Shown here: piece after piece, positions 1-8,490 of the stretch
How the letters are laid out: each line of letters begins with the position of its first letter
Position numbering within the stretch: the stretch's first letter is position 1
Assembly (NCBI RefSeq): GCF_000427625.1
Contig: NZ_KE386569.1
Coordinates: 3,404,156 to 3,466,560, forward strand
From: Methylobacter luteus IMV-B-3098
Lineage (GTDB): Bacteria > Pseudomonadota > Gammaproteobacteria > Methylococcales > Methylomonadaceae
Length of the DNA: 62,405 nucleotides
Direction: 5' to 3'
Program-made: the position numbers and the translations under genes
Notes under the pieces: generated by a model
Told to the model about the DNA's origin: nothing
Databases searched by the model: none
What the model saw: the letters and a program-made list of their open reading frames with translations, nothing else

Positions 1-423
1 GCCACGATGCTGGCGACCCTGCAGGCCTTGGGCATCCTGCCGTCGTTCTCGCGACCGGCGGTGAGCAATGATAATCCGTATTCGGAAGCCTTGTTCAAGA
101 CCCTCAAATATCGGCCGGACTATCCGGTCCACCCCTTTACGGATTTGAATCAGGCCCGACGCTGGGTGTCGGGCTTTGTGGACTGGTATAACCATGAACA
201 TCGGCACAGCGCCATTCAGTTTGTCACGCCAGATCAGCGGCATAGCGGACAAGACTTCGCGATTTTGAAACAGCGAAAGGCGGCCTATGAAGCCGCCAAA
301 AAGCGCCGTCCGGAACGCTGGCGGAACAAAACACGAAATTGGGAGCCTGTACTTGAGGTCTATTTGAACCCTGACCAGAAGGACAAAAATATAATTCGGC
401 AGGCGCTGAAAAAAGCGGCCTGA
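1..423 (+). mobile_element. IS3-family transposase OrfB, 3' part (cut by window edge)
   Basis: The frame is open from the first base, so the gene starts outside the window. About 140 C-terminal residues remain of an rve/DDE integrase-core transposase. The segment NDNPYSEALFKTLKY carries the last catalytic Glu of the IS3 OrfB triad. It is followed by the conserved FVDWYNHEHRHSAIQFVTP stretch that is diagnostic of this family. The C-terminus is rich in Lys and Arg. The stop is at 421-423, and the element end must lie a short way downstream, since the next gene appears to have lost its 5' end there. The activity of the whole element cannot be judged because the start is not visible. Confidence 0.9.
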
Positions 424-448
424 TTTAACTGTTGAGGCGACAGTTATT

Positions 449-952
449 TTGACAATTACCGTCAAATTGAAGGCCGATTCAGATGGAACATTTAGTGTTC
501 TTTCCAAGGAAGCGCCTCCGGTTTCCACTACTGCCACTACTTATGATGCCACTAATGGCACAGTAACTATTCCAGCGGTGGAGGCTGATGGTAAGGTTGA
601 GTATGCCAATGTTAAATTGGGGTTTAATTCAGATGGAACCCTTAGTGTTCTTTCTACTGAAGCGCCTCCGGTCTCCGATAGTTTAAGTTGCTCTACTTAT
701 GTACCTGGAACCAGTTATTGCAATGACGGGAAGTATCCTTCTTGCATACCTGACTTATCCCAAGCAGCTCAGGTCCAGAAAGGGATGACCTATGATCAGG
801 TTGTTAAAATTATAGGTTGTCATGGAGTTTTTGACAGTATGTCTTCGGCTGGCGTAGATTTTTACTGGAGTGATGGCCAATATGGAACACCTTTTACTTC
901 GGCGACGTTTAGAGATGGTAAACTTGATTATTTCAGTTATAGTCCATCGTGA
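449..952 (+). pseudogene. BamE/DUF3862-like protein, 5' end lost at IS3 junction
   Basis: The frame is open from about 410, i.e. out of the IS3 end, and the only early start is a TTG at 449 without a clear ribosome site. No signal peptide remains, although the two Cys pairs and overall style suggest a secreted or lipid-anchored protein. The N-terminal half holds a direct repeat: DGTFSVLSKEAPPVS near residue 13 and DGTLSVLSTEAPPVS near residue 62. The last 60 residues (KGMTYDQVVKIIGCHG, then FYWSDG and FRDGKLDYFSYS) resemble the BamE/OmlA or DUF3862 fold. I infer that IS3 insertion replaced the true 5' end. A short intact gene with a TTG start is the alternative. Confidence 0.5.
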
Positions 953-1013
953 GCTGTTGTTTAAAAATTCGGGGCCATTTGAATAATGCATTCAAATAAT
1001 TTAGCGAGAGCCA

Positions 1014-2049
1014 GAGCGATTATCTTTTAGTCAGAAACATAACCTGAATGCCTGAAGAAGTTCAGGCATTCGTCGGGATGAAACCGATCCATTAATTGGC
1101 CCACAGTACGCCAGAGCATTTCATAGGTTCGTTCTGCCGCCTTGCGCAAAAGGGCTTTGAGCTTGGAGAATACCTGCTCGATCGGATTCAGATCAGGACT
1201 GTAAGGCGGCAGATATTTGATCGTCGCCCCTTGCGCTTCAATAATGGCTTGTACTTCCGCCACCTTATGTGCTGACAGGTTGTCACAGATTACAATATCG
1301 CCGGGCTTTAAGGTCGGTCCCAGCTGCGAGCGCAGATATTCTTTGAAGCCCTCACCGGTCATGGCCTGATCCAGGCACCAAGGCGCCGTGAGTTGGTCGG
1401 CACGCAAGCCGGCAATAAAAGTCAGCGTTTGCCAGTGGCCAGCCGGGGCGGCATCCCGACAGCGAGAACCGCCTAACGCACGGCCATAGCGACAGATCAT
1501 GTCCGTGGATAGCCCCGTTTCGTCCAGAAACACCAACTTCGACAGATCACAAGTTTGCTGCCAGGCTTGCCATTGTTCACGAGCTATCGCGACAGCCTCG
1601 CGCTGCTGTTCACTGGCGACCAGCGTTTTTTTATAGCGATAGCCCAGCTTGTGCCGGATAAACTTATCGATCGCCGAAATCGATACGCTCAAGGTTTGTT
1701 CAGTTTCCAGCCAATTTTGCAGTTCCTTCAAGGTCATCGACGGACTGTTCACCAGCTGTGCCTTGATGGCCGCTTCATAAGGTTCCAGCAGAGCCCGCCG
1801 ATAACCACCGATCGGCTTGCTCTGAACGCCGCCGGTGTTTTTCCAGAGTTGATGCACTCTGGAGATAAAGGAGGGGCTGACTTGATAGATCGCGCTGACT
1901 TCGCGTGTTGTTTTGCCGCTGTCAACGGCCCTCGCGACACGCAGGCGCAAGTCTTCTGAATAAGGTTTGGGCATCTTCGATGCATGTCTGTTATCAACAA
2001 AACTCTATTTTAGCAGTACAAGTTGATCTCAAGTAACAGACAATTGCTC
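1014..2049 (-). mobile_element. IS630-family insertion sequence, complete
   Basis: The element is bounded by imperfect terminal inverted repeats: GAGCGATTATCTTTTAG at 1014 and, read from the other end, GAGCAATTGTCTGTTA ending at 2049. The same terminus (GAGCAATTATCTTTTAG) begins the second copy at 61900. IS630 elements duplicate a TA dinucleotide; TA is seen at 2050-2051 but the left flank reads CA, so one side has mutated or the boundary is slightly off. Length is about 1.04 kb, and it holds a single transposase gene. Confidence 0.8.
1027..1974 (-). CDS. IS630-family transposase
   Basis: This 315-residue protein catalyses cut-and-paste transposition into TA sites. The N-terminal 60 residues form a helix-turn-helix of the paired/Tc1 type (SEDLRLRVARAVDSG, then VSAIYQVSPSFISRVHQLW). 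The DDE catalytic triad is complete: Asp151 in FLDETG, Asp231 in VICDNLSAHK and Glu266 in SPDLNPIEQVFSKLK. Unlike the second copy at the right end of the window, its A run at the YKK codons has seven A, so the frame is unbroken and the protein should be active. It lies inside well-matched terminal repeats. Confidence 0.95.
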   Translation of the reverse strand: MPKPYSEDLRLRVARAVDSGKTTREVSAIYQVSPSFISRVHQLWKNTGGVQSKPIGGYRRALLEPYEAAIKAQLVNSPSMTLKELQNWLETEQTLSVSISAIDKFIRHKLGYRYKKTLVASEQQREAVAIAREQWQAWQQTCDLSKLVFLDETGLSTDMICRYGRALGGSRCRDAAPAGHWQTLTFIAGLRADQLTAPWCLDQAMTGEGFKEYLRSQLGPTLKPGDIVICDNLSAHKVAEVQAIIEAQGATIKYLPPYSPDLNPIEQVFSKLKALLRKAAERTYEMLWRTVGQLMDRFHPDECLNFFRHSGYVSD

Positions 2050-2200
2050 TAGTTGACTTGCAATACATGGCTGGCAAAGGAATGCTGAGACGAATGCCGA
2101 AACGAATGCGCCGATGCCCATTTGGTAAGCTTGGCATGGTTAACCGCTCATTCATTAGGTAGTAGGAGCATGAGATGAGATATCCGTATCTGCTTATCCC

Positions 2201-2301
2201 GCCTAATAAATCAAGTTCTTCGTCTTTTTCACTATATTTTAATTTGCAACCGAGTCAGCTCAAGTGTAAATATACAGATTTAGATAATCATTTATTAGGT
2301 C
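2201..2301 (+). other. attC-like recombination site (left of cassette gene)
   Basis: The site starts with GCCTAAT (2201-2207) and ends with ATTAGGT (2294-2300). The outer arms CCTAATAAAT (2202-2211) and ATTTATTAGG (2290-2299) are exact inverted repeats about 80 nt apart, as expected for the R''/R' boxes of integron attC sites (consensus RYYYAAC and GTTRRRY), with one base off consensus in each core. The start codon of the next gene is 5 nt beyond it, the usual spacing in a gene cassette. Confidence 0.5.
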
Positions 2302-2305
2302 ACCC

Positions 2306-2659
2306 ATGAAACGGCCCCAGCTCGTCGCCTATTCGACTTTCTACTTCATTGCCATGGGTGCTTTCGCGGCGAGCCTTGTCTTCGCGGGCACTGCTCGGTC
2401 CTTGTTGCTCTTTCTTGGAAATGCTTCGCTTGTTGTCGCGGTACAGATCTCCCTTCATGGCGGTCCCGCGTCAAAAAGAAAACAGAGAAATCTTGCCATC
2501 GTCCTTTTAATCCTCGTGGCGTGTGTTGCCGCCGCGTTACTGGTAGTGTGGAGCGGAATGCTTGATTATGCTCCTGTTCGCTACGGCGCCGCATTCACCT
2601 TGGTCGTGTACGCATTAGTGGAATGGCGCAAAGAAGTGTCTAAGTGGGACGTGACCTAA
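2306..2659 (+). CDS. Small membrane protein in a gene cassette
   Basis: This 117-residue protein has four hydrophobic segments at about residues 7-27, 30-48, 62-83 and 90-107, with a short basic loop (PASKRKQRN) between the second and third. I do not recognise the family. The ATG lies 5 nt after an attC-like site, and the TAA stop is part of the ACCTAAC core of a second attC-like site. That is the classic layout of an integron cassette, so the gene was probably captured. No ribosome site is obvious; GGTCACCC precedes the ATG. Function cannot be assigned. Confidence 0.7.
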   Translation: MKRPQLVAYSTFYFIAMGAFAASLVFAGTARSLLLFLGNASLVVAVQISLHGGPASKRKQRNLAIVLLILVACVAAALLVVWSGMLDYAPVRYGAAFTLVVYALVEWRKEVSKWDVT

Positions 2660-2744
2660 CAATCTCCTTGAATCCGACGCGCTGGACGCATCGCCTCTTT
2701 GTCATGCAGTCGCAGCGGCGCACGGCTCAGGAATATCGTTGAAT
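2654..2744 (+). other. attC-like recombination site (right of cassette gene)
   Basis: The outer cores match the integron consensus exactly: ACCTAAC at 2654-2660 (RYYYAAC) and GTTGAAT at 2738-2744 (GTTRRRY). The 91-nt interval folds back as an imperfect palindrome: CTCCTTGAATCCGACGCGC on the left pairs, with a few bulges, with GCGCACGGCTCAGGAATAT on the right. The stop codon of the upstream gene lies inside the left core. Length, cores and imperfect pairing all fit attC. From 2745 to 3069 I see no convincing gene, only a hairpin ACCGACA/TGTCGGT near 2980 just upstream of the next gene. Confidence 0.65.
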
Positions 2745-3069
2745 GGCTCTTTTCAAACTTGCATCAGACCTTCAATAGAAATTGTTGATAGACCACTTTT
2801 GGCACATTGCTGCCAGCGTATCATTTTAGTCTACCCATACAAGACACAGCTATTGAGGCAAATTCAGTGTATCAATAGGATTCAATTTAAGTTTATGAGA
2901 CATTCTCGCTTGAAAGTCTAGGCCTTCAGGTAAGGTACATGTTGACGTATGGAAATAGCTGGATTTGATTTACAGATACCGACAATTCATGTCGGTTAGG
3001 AAGTCATAAAGTGAAACATATTAAGCTGTGGTAGAATTATCTATTTTAGTACGATTAATAAATAACAAT

Positions 3070-3798
3070 ATGTTTTTAAAAGAATTTTATTGCATTCATG
3101 AAGGCAATGTCAGTATTTCCGCCGAACAGGCCAGTACATTCGCCAAAGAAGTGGCGCATGATTTCAACCCTTTACACGATGTTGATGCCAAACGTTTTTG
3201 CGTACCAGGCGATTTGCTTTTCTCACTGGCATTGGAGAAATATGGCCTGAGCCAAAATATGCACTTTATCTTTTCTGGCATGGTCGGGCAGGGTGTGCTG
3301 TTGAACTTTCCCGACACCGATGCCGAGCAGATTGATGTGAACGACAATCAGGGTAAAACCTATTTGCAGATCGAACGTTCGGGGGACCTCAGCCGAGATT
3401 CAGCATTGATTGAAAGCTTTACTCGCGATTATGTGGCTTTCTCGGGACAAAATTTTCCCTATGTGCTGGTTCCATTATTGGCCAAGGAAAACGTTATGTT
3501 TAACCTCAACCGGCCACTGGTGATTTACGAAAGCATGACTTTGTCATTTCATCATCTTGATTTCCGGCAAGCGTCCGTTGAAATGATGGAACCGAAGATG
3601 GAAGTCAATGGCAAGCGCGCTACGGCTTTTTTACACTTTCAGATCAAGGCGGGCGAAAATGTGGTTGGCTCAGGCTTTAAAAAACTGGCGATCAGTGTAT
3701 CGAGCGTTTATGAATCTGAACCGATGCAGGCATTTGTCGATGAATATTTGGCCCGGAAAAACGGCTATCTGGGTAATTTGGCGGTTCTGTCGCATTAA
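3070..3798 (+). CDS. DUF3581 family protein
   Basis: This is a protein of about 242 residues matching the DUF3581 family, found in many gammaproteobacteria and without an assigned function. The conserved stretch EVAHDFNPLHDVDAKRFCVPGDLLF at residues 25-50 is hotdog/MaoC-like (note the H-D-x-N-P-L-H core), followed by LEKYGLSQNMHFIFSGMVG. I chose the ATG at 3070 (MFLKEFY) over the upstream GTG at 3028, because family members start at this point and the upstream codons look non-coding. The gene is a monocistron facing away from the cassette. A role in acyl-thioester chemistry is only suggested by the fold. Confidence 0.8.
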   Translation: MFLKEFYCIHEGNVSISAEQASTFAKEVAHDFNPLHDVDAKRFCVPGDLLFSLALEKYGLSQNMHFIFSGMVGQGVLLNFPDTDAEQIDVNDNQGKTYLQIERSGDLSRDSALIESFTRDYVAFSGQNFPYVLVPLLAKENVMFNLNRPLVIYESMTLSFHHLDFRQASVEMMEPKMEVNGKRATAFLHFQIKAGENVVGSGFKKLAISVSSVYESEPMQAFVDEYLARKNGYLGNLAVLSH

Positions 3799-4239
3799 GT
3801 CTGTCAAGCTGGATTGGAATATGCTCAGCGACTTTCAACAGAAACCGTATCACGTCATGCCCGATAATAAAAAGATACAACTTCCAATGGGCGTTAACTT
3901 GTTATCAACAGTTCCTGCACAGAATGAGCCTTAACCAGTCCGCTTGAGCCGCTCTTGGCAAGCCTCAATCCGCTGCTCAGCTTCAACTTCCAAAAAATTA
4001 ATTCGCCTGTTACTTAATGGTCGGTTTTCACTAGCTGGTTGACTGGCGAAATCCCGACCATTTTCTGTCAATTGAAGTGCATTCCGGAATGGCTGGTTTA
4101 TGGCACAAACTGCTCACTCACAACTTTAAGTAGGCACCTAAATTAGGTGCATGTCACACAGGATTTAAATAAATGAGCAGAGAATGATTGAACTGTGCGC
4201 TTGACACTATTGAATAGCATTATTAACAATGCCTAAAAA
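3799..4239. other. Gene-free stretch with a 17-nt palindrome
   Basis: I see no credible gene here. At 4134-4150 there is a perfect palindrome, GCACCTAA-A-TTAGGTGC, with no T run on either side, so it is more like a binding site or a collapsed recombination core (it contains ACCTAA and TTAGGT) than a terminator. The stretch separates convergent genes, so a terminator would be expected, but I cannot point to one. Confidence 0.4.
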
Positions 4240-4920
4240 TTACTTTTTCATATCGATGCTCTGCAAAACTTCATCAAGAGTAATTTCCAGATTAATTTCT
4301 TCGGCCGACTCTCCATCACAAGTTGTAGGCTTAGCCTCCCTGACTTTCCACTCCTCAACATTATTCGGATTTCTTTCCATCACAACATTGTAGTGTCCGG
4401 CGAAGATTGTTTGTTGCACGTCGACGCAAGGAATCACCAACAAGTTATTTGAAAAACTGATTATCACTTTCTTGCGCAGGTCATAATCTACCGTGACTTC
4501 TAATGTTCTGTCAGTTCCATCCTTGCCTTTGAACTCCGAAACACTCGGCATGCCGATGGCGGCCAGTACATCGTCGGTATCAATTTCATTGTCTAATGGG
4601 TAATCACAAACCGGGTCTGTTGTGACTTCAGCGCGTTTAAGCTTCCAGTCAAAGCCGCTGCCGTCACCAGCCAAGCTCATCAATACGTTGTAATGTCCAT
4701 CGAATGGAGAATTTCTCACATCAACACAAGGTATAACCAATAATTTATCACTAAAACCGGCTACAACTTTTTTCTTAGGTTCAATATCGCCTGATGTGTC
4801 GTTTGTAGACGATGCGCTCGATGAACTGATTCCATCATCAGGCCCATCCTTCGCAAGTAAAGGTGTAGTTGCGGCTAAAGAACCTGCTATTAGTATCGCT
4901 ATATTACTGCTTATTTTCAT
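4240..4920 (-). CDS. Secreted protein with a tandem duplicated domain
   Basis: This 226-residue protein has a clear signal peptide (MKISSNIAILIAGSLAATTPLLA, cleavage after ALLA-like residues near 23). A low-complexity Ser/Thr/Asp linker follows at about 30-50. Two copies of one unit come next: KLLVIPCVDVRNSPFDGHYN near residue 59 and LLVIPCVDVQQTIFAGHYN near residue 158, each followed by a Trp-Lys segment and a Cys (DPVCDYP and PTTCDGE). Each unit therefore has a Cys pair that could form a disulfide in the periplasm. GAGGGG-like bases (AGGGAGGGG) precede the ATG, giving a strong ribosome site. I do not recognise the family. Confidence 0.75.
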   Translation of the reverse strand: MKISSNIAILIAGSLAATTPLLAKDGPDDGISSSSASSTNDTSGDIEPKKKVVAGFSDKLLVIPCVDVRNSPFDGHYNVLMSLAGDGSGFDWKLKRAEVTTDPVCDYPLDNEIDTDDVLAAIGMPSVSEFKGKDGTDRTLEVTVDYDLRKKVIISFSNNLLVIPCVDVQQTIFAGHYNVVMERNPNNVEEWKVREAKPTTCDGESAEEINLEITLDEVLQSIDMKK

Positions 4921-5497
4921 AAACCCCTCCCTAATAGAAAGATAAATTTTAGAAAGATAAATTTCGTGCTAAGAATCACTTAATTGGAGTTTTTGGCAGT
5001 TCAAATACTAGATAGTTGAGCCCTTGAAAAAGCTAAAGGTTCAATTCGATATCGAGTTAAATTATTAATTGAGGACTTTTTAAGAGCGATCTGAGAGTTC
5101 TCTGAGAAATGCCGACAAAAGCTGTAAAAGAGGGGTTACCAAGGCTGTTCAGACCTGACCTCCTGCGGGGTAGATTAACCAAGAGGTACATGCCTGCCTG
5201 AGATCTGCGAAAGCAATATAGGTGAGTCGATGCCGCGACAAGCCCTGAGTATTTGTTAGTGATCCCAAGCGCATCCGTGGGCTCGAAACCAAACCGGTGA
5301 ACATTAAAATGCTGGGGTCGGACTATTCGTAGCCCGCAGGTGCATGTCCTGATTTACTGGCAGCTACCTGCCAGCTGTGCTGCGTATCACTTAAAACAGG
5401 ACGGAAGGACTATATTGAGTCGAATTCAGCCAGTCAATATCAGATTCAATTCCGATTAATATTTAAAGCCGCCAGATCAAGTCCAGAGTCTTAAGCT
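4921..5497. other. Gene-free stretch, possibly a structured RNA remnant
   Basis: There is no open frame of note over 577 bases. The part from about 5150 to 5400 has the look of structured RNA, with many short G/C-rich self-complementary segments (CTGGCAGCTACCTGCCAG near 5361 is one clear hairpin) and a GAAA-type loop near 5208. A decayed group II intron 5' end is one possibility, but I could not identify domain V or a reverse transcriptase, so I leave it unassigned. Confidence 0.25.
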
Positions 5498-6502
5498 TTA
5501 ATGTACTGGCTGGTTATCAATTTTGTAAACAGACAAAAATCCGCCCCAATGGCTCTGGTAAACCAGGCTGACACCTTCGGGCAATTTCTTTAGCGAATCG
5601 ATAAAAGGCAGCAACCTCACCAATAGAGTGTTTTTGGCTTTCGCATCGGGCGTGGACCAGACGCGGTAATAGTTGCCTTCTTTCTGCGCCAGATAATTGC
5701 CGTCGCCTGCTTCGAAAGCCCAGCGCTTGACCAGGGCAATATCCCCGTGCAGATCATTGCCTGCCGGGATGTTTTTCGAATCGAGCGACAGGGACGTGCC
5801 GCCGTAAGCCGCGAACTCGGCCAGATGCAGCAGCAGATCATTATTGACCAGCAGATAGACGGGCCGCGACACGCCAAAATGCGCGGCGATCTCGGACAGG
5901 GCTTTTTCGCTGTCCATGGTCAGCCAGCGCGCCATTTGTGTCAAACGCGCGCGTTCCTCGTCCGATGCTGCCGGCAGGCTGTCCTGTAGGGCTTTCCATA
6001 CCGGACCGGCAAAGGTTTTATCGGAAGGCTTGCACAGCCAGGCTTCCTTGCCGCTCAGATAATGAATGCGCTGACCGTCGTCCCACCAGCTCAGGAACAG
6101 GGCATCTTCCGGCGCCTTGCGGGCAATGATGTCGGCTGCCGATTGCCAGATATCATGACGCAACCCGGTCGGACTGGAAGCAATCTCCTGCGCGTCCTTC
6201 GGAAACAGGACCGCGCCCTGTGGCAGGCCGGTACTATCCTGATACCGGGCCACCAGCAGGCTGAACAAATCCTTGCCTTCCTGGCTGAAGGCATAGCGTT
6301 CGACCGACTGTGCAGGGAAACGGCCCTGCACATCGGCTTTCGGTTCCGGCGCATGGCGGACGCTGAGCTGATCACCGCTTTTCGCGCCATCCGCCTTAAC
6401 GGCGGGCGAGGGCAGCAGTTGCCGGTACAGTATCGTGCCGCCTGTCGCCAGCAGCACAATACTGATCACCATAAGCAGCCCTTGTCTTATTTTACGGGAC
6501 AT
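5498..6502 (-). CDS. haoB: Hydroxylamine oxidation protein HaoB
   Basis: This 334-residue protein has an N-terminal membrane anchor (residues 8-30: GLLMVISIVLLATGGTILY) and a large periplasmic part. It follows haoA, and its ATG at 6502 shares one base with the haoA stop (TGATG), so the two are translationally coupled. Position and size match HaoB of ammonia and methane oxidisers, a protein of unclear biochemical role always found with HaoA. A GTG one codon upstream is a possible alternative start. The C-terminal half contains HFGVSRPVYLLVNNDLLLHL and a WSTPDAKAKNTLLVRLLPF segment. No haem motif is present. Confidence 0.8.
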   Translation of the reverse strand: MSRKIRQGLLMVISIVLLATGGTILYRQLLPSPAVKADGAKSGDQLSVRHAPEPKADVQGRFPAQSVERYAFSQEGKDLFSLLVARYQDSTGLPQGAVLFPKDAQEIASSPTGLRHDIWQSAADIIARKAPEDALFLSWWDDGQRIHYLSGKEAWLCKPSDKTFAGPVWKALQDSLPAASDEERARLTQMARWLTMDSEKALSEIAAHFGVSRPVYLLVNNDLLLHLAEFAAYGGTSLSLDSKNIPAGNDLHGDIALVKRWAFEAGDGNYLAQKEGNYYRVWSTPDAKAKNTLLVRLLPFIDSLKKLPEGVSLVYQSHWGGFLSVYKIDNQPVH

Positions 6503-8211
6503 CACTCTTGCTCTCTGCCCTGTTCGCTCGCATCCTCCGGTTGCTCTTTGTCCTGCTCGCCCACCTCTTCCGGTTTTTTGATCCGGGCCGGTCTCAGGAC
6601 CATATAAGCCACACCCAGCCCGAACACGATCAGCAATAGGCCGCTGATGATCAGACTGTTGTCACCGCCCTCTTTCTCGCCAGTCGGAGATGATGCCGGA
6701 GCGGAAGCCGGAGCAGACGCCGTCTTGCCGGCCGCTTCACGCAGGCGTGTGTCTTCATCCATGATTTCAGTGTAGTCCTTCAGCAGTTCCGACCAGCCTT
6801 CGGTGTAAGTGAAGCCGCCGGGATTGGCGTGGAAAATGCCTTTATAATGCTTGATCAGGTCATGCTCCCACATATCGGCATGGATGCGTTCCACGTGACT
6901 GGGGTTGTTGCCTTTGGCCCAGAACAGCTGGAAGAATCCGCCCGGTACGTCTTTTTCCGGTGCCGGCGGATTGGGGCGGTTGGTTTTCTGACCGACCAGC
7001 AGGCCGTCGTCATAAAGTTTGGTGACGACTTTTTTGGCTTCCTGCTCAACGGCCAGGCCCTGAATGGTGCCTTTGTCGGCCGTGTCCAGATAAGCCTTGG
7101 CGAAGCTGGCCGAATGGCACAGACTGCACGTGTCAATCCACGCCTGTTTGCGGTCTTCAAACCAGGGATCGCCGAGGTTGTCGGCGATGGCGGGTGTCGG
7201 GTTGAACGCCCAGCGCACTTTGCGTACCAGATTGTGGGAATATTCGCCCTTGTATTCGAAATGGCAGACCTGACAGGTCGGCGCCGTATAGCCGCCCTTG
7301 GTGATGGCGTCTTTCAGCGGAACTTCGAAATTCCACTTGGCTTTGCCCTGTGTCTGGTACTGGGTGCCATGCTTGGACATCATGAAATTTTCAAACTCGT
7401 TGTGATCCACGCCATTGTGGCAGGTTGAGCAGGCCTCCGGTTGCCGGGCCTCGGCGACGGAGAAGGTGTGGCGCGTATGACACCCGTCGCATTTGTTCTG
7501 CTGGTAATGGCACATGTCACAGCCTTGCGCCACTTCCCGCTGAGGCATGGCCGCCCAAACGGTATTTTCGACGTTCGCTTCCCAGTCGACCGCATGGGAG
7601 GGATGGCCTTTGCCCCATTGCTTCTGCGGCCATTCCTGATCTCTTTCCGATTCCGCTTCGGCAAATTCATTCAAATGGCACGAGCCGCAGGCGGCGCGGT
7701 CCGGCATTACCAGATTCTCGGCGTGGTTGACGGTTTCCTTGCCGACGCCGCCGTGGCAATCGATACAGCCGACCTGATCGAGCTGTTGGCCTTCTTCCAG
7801 TAAATCCTGTTTAACCAGGTTGGCTTCCACTTGCGCCAGTTTTTCTTTCTTGTAGGCGCGCACATCGCTGTCCGGCAGGTTTCGAATCGCGGCCAGATCA
7901 CTGTGGACGCTGTTTTTCCAGGCATGGAATGCGCCCGGACTGGTGGCTTGATGGCAGCCTACGCAGTCATCTCGGCCGAATTCGCCCTGAACGGTTTTGG
8001 GTGGCTTGTAGAAATCTTTGGGATTCCAGTATTTCTGGATGGGAATCGGTTCCCAATAGTCGGCATGCGATCCCTTGCCCGGATGAGAGTCATAGTAATT
8101 CTTCCTGAGCTGTTCAAAATCGGGTATGTCCGCGTTGGCAACCCCGATGCAGCTGAGTCCTATTAAGCTGAATAACAACATACTCAGCAAATAAAGCATC
8201 TTGTGTTTCAT
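6502..8211 (-). CDS. haoA: Hydroxylamine oxidoreductase, octahaem cytochrome c
   Basis: This 569-residue protein oxidises hydroxylamine in the periplasm. In methanotrophs it removes the hydroxylamine made when methane monooxygenase attacks ammonia. A signal peptide covers residues 1-27. Eight CXXCH haem sites are visible in order: CVGCH, CIDCH, CGSCH, CDMCH, CDGCH, CSTCH, CQVCH and CSLCH. Near residue 465-480 the segment HYKGIFHANPGGFTYTEGW matches the conserved HAO region holding the Tyr that cross-links to the P460 haem; which Tyr does so cannot be read from sequence alone. A Ser/Ala/Pro linker leads to a C-terminal membrane helix at about 519-539 and an acidic tail, so the enzyme is probably membrane tethered. 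AGGGG precedes the ATG. haoB follows in the same operon. Confidence 0.93.
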   Translation of the reverse strand: MKHKMLYLLSMLLFSLIGLSCIGVANADIPDFEQLRKNYYDSHPGKGSHADYWEPIPIQKYWNPKDFYKPPKTVQGEFGRDDCVGCHQATSPGAFHAWKNSVHSDLAAIRNLPDSDVRAYKKEKLAQVEANLVKQDLLEEGQQLDQVGCIDCHGGVGKETVNHAENLVMPDRAACGSCHLNEFAEAESERDQEWPQKQWGKGHPSHAVDWEANVENTVWAAMPQREVAQGCDMCHYQQNKCDGCHTRHTFSVAEARQPEACSTCHNGVDHNEFENFMMSKHGTQYQTQGKAKWNFEVPLKDAITKGGYTAPTCQVCHFEYKGEYSHNLVRKVRWAFNPTPAIADNLGDPWFEDRKQAWIDTCSLCHSASFAKAYLDTADKGTIQGLAVEQEAKKVVTKLYDDGLLVGQKTNRPNPPAPEKDVPGGFFQLFWAKGNNPSHVERIHADMWEHDLIKHYKGIFHANPGGFTYTEGWSELLKDYTEIMDEDTRLREAAGKTASAPASAPASSPTGEKEGGDNSLIISGLLLIVFGLGVAYMVLRPARIKKPEEVGEQDKEQPEDASEQGREQE

Positions 8212-8490
8212 AGTGCACCCCTATGGCCTGCTTTAATTATTGTATCGATTCGAAACCAGATTCTAGCGCAACACGAGACATAAGCAAACAAATATTATGA
8301 TGGGCTTGCGTCTGACATCAGCGGCCATAAGATAAACAGTTCAATGAACTACGAACTTCGTGCGTCTGGCAATGGCTCCCGCATTCGCCCGACGGATGAG
8401 GCGAATGCGGGAAAATGGCGGGATCATTTCCTGTCCGTGCAGCCGTTCGTAATGTTTGTCCTGGAGTGCGTGCAACCAAACAGTGAAGCG

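Noticed and set aside
2739-2921. 60-residue frame after the first cassette
   Set aside because: It starts inside the attC-like site, has no ribosome site or family and an unlikely composition; treated as non-coding.
4134-4150. Terminator at the 17-nt palindrome
   Set aside because: No T run on either side and too short a loop for a terminator.
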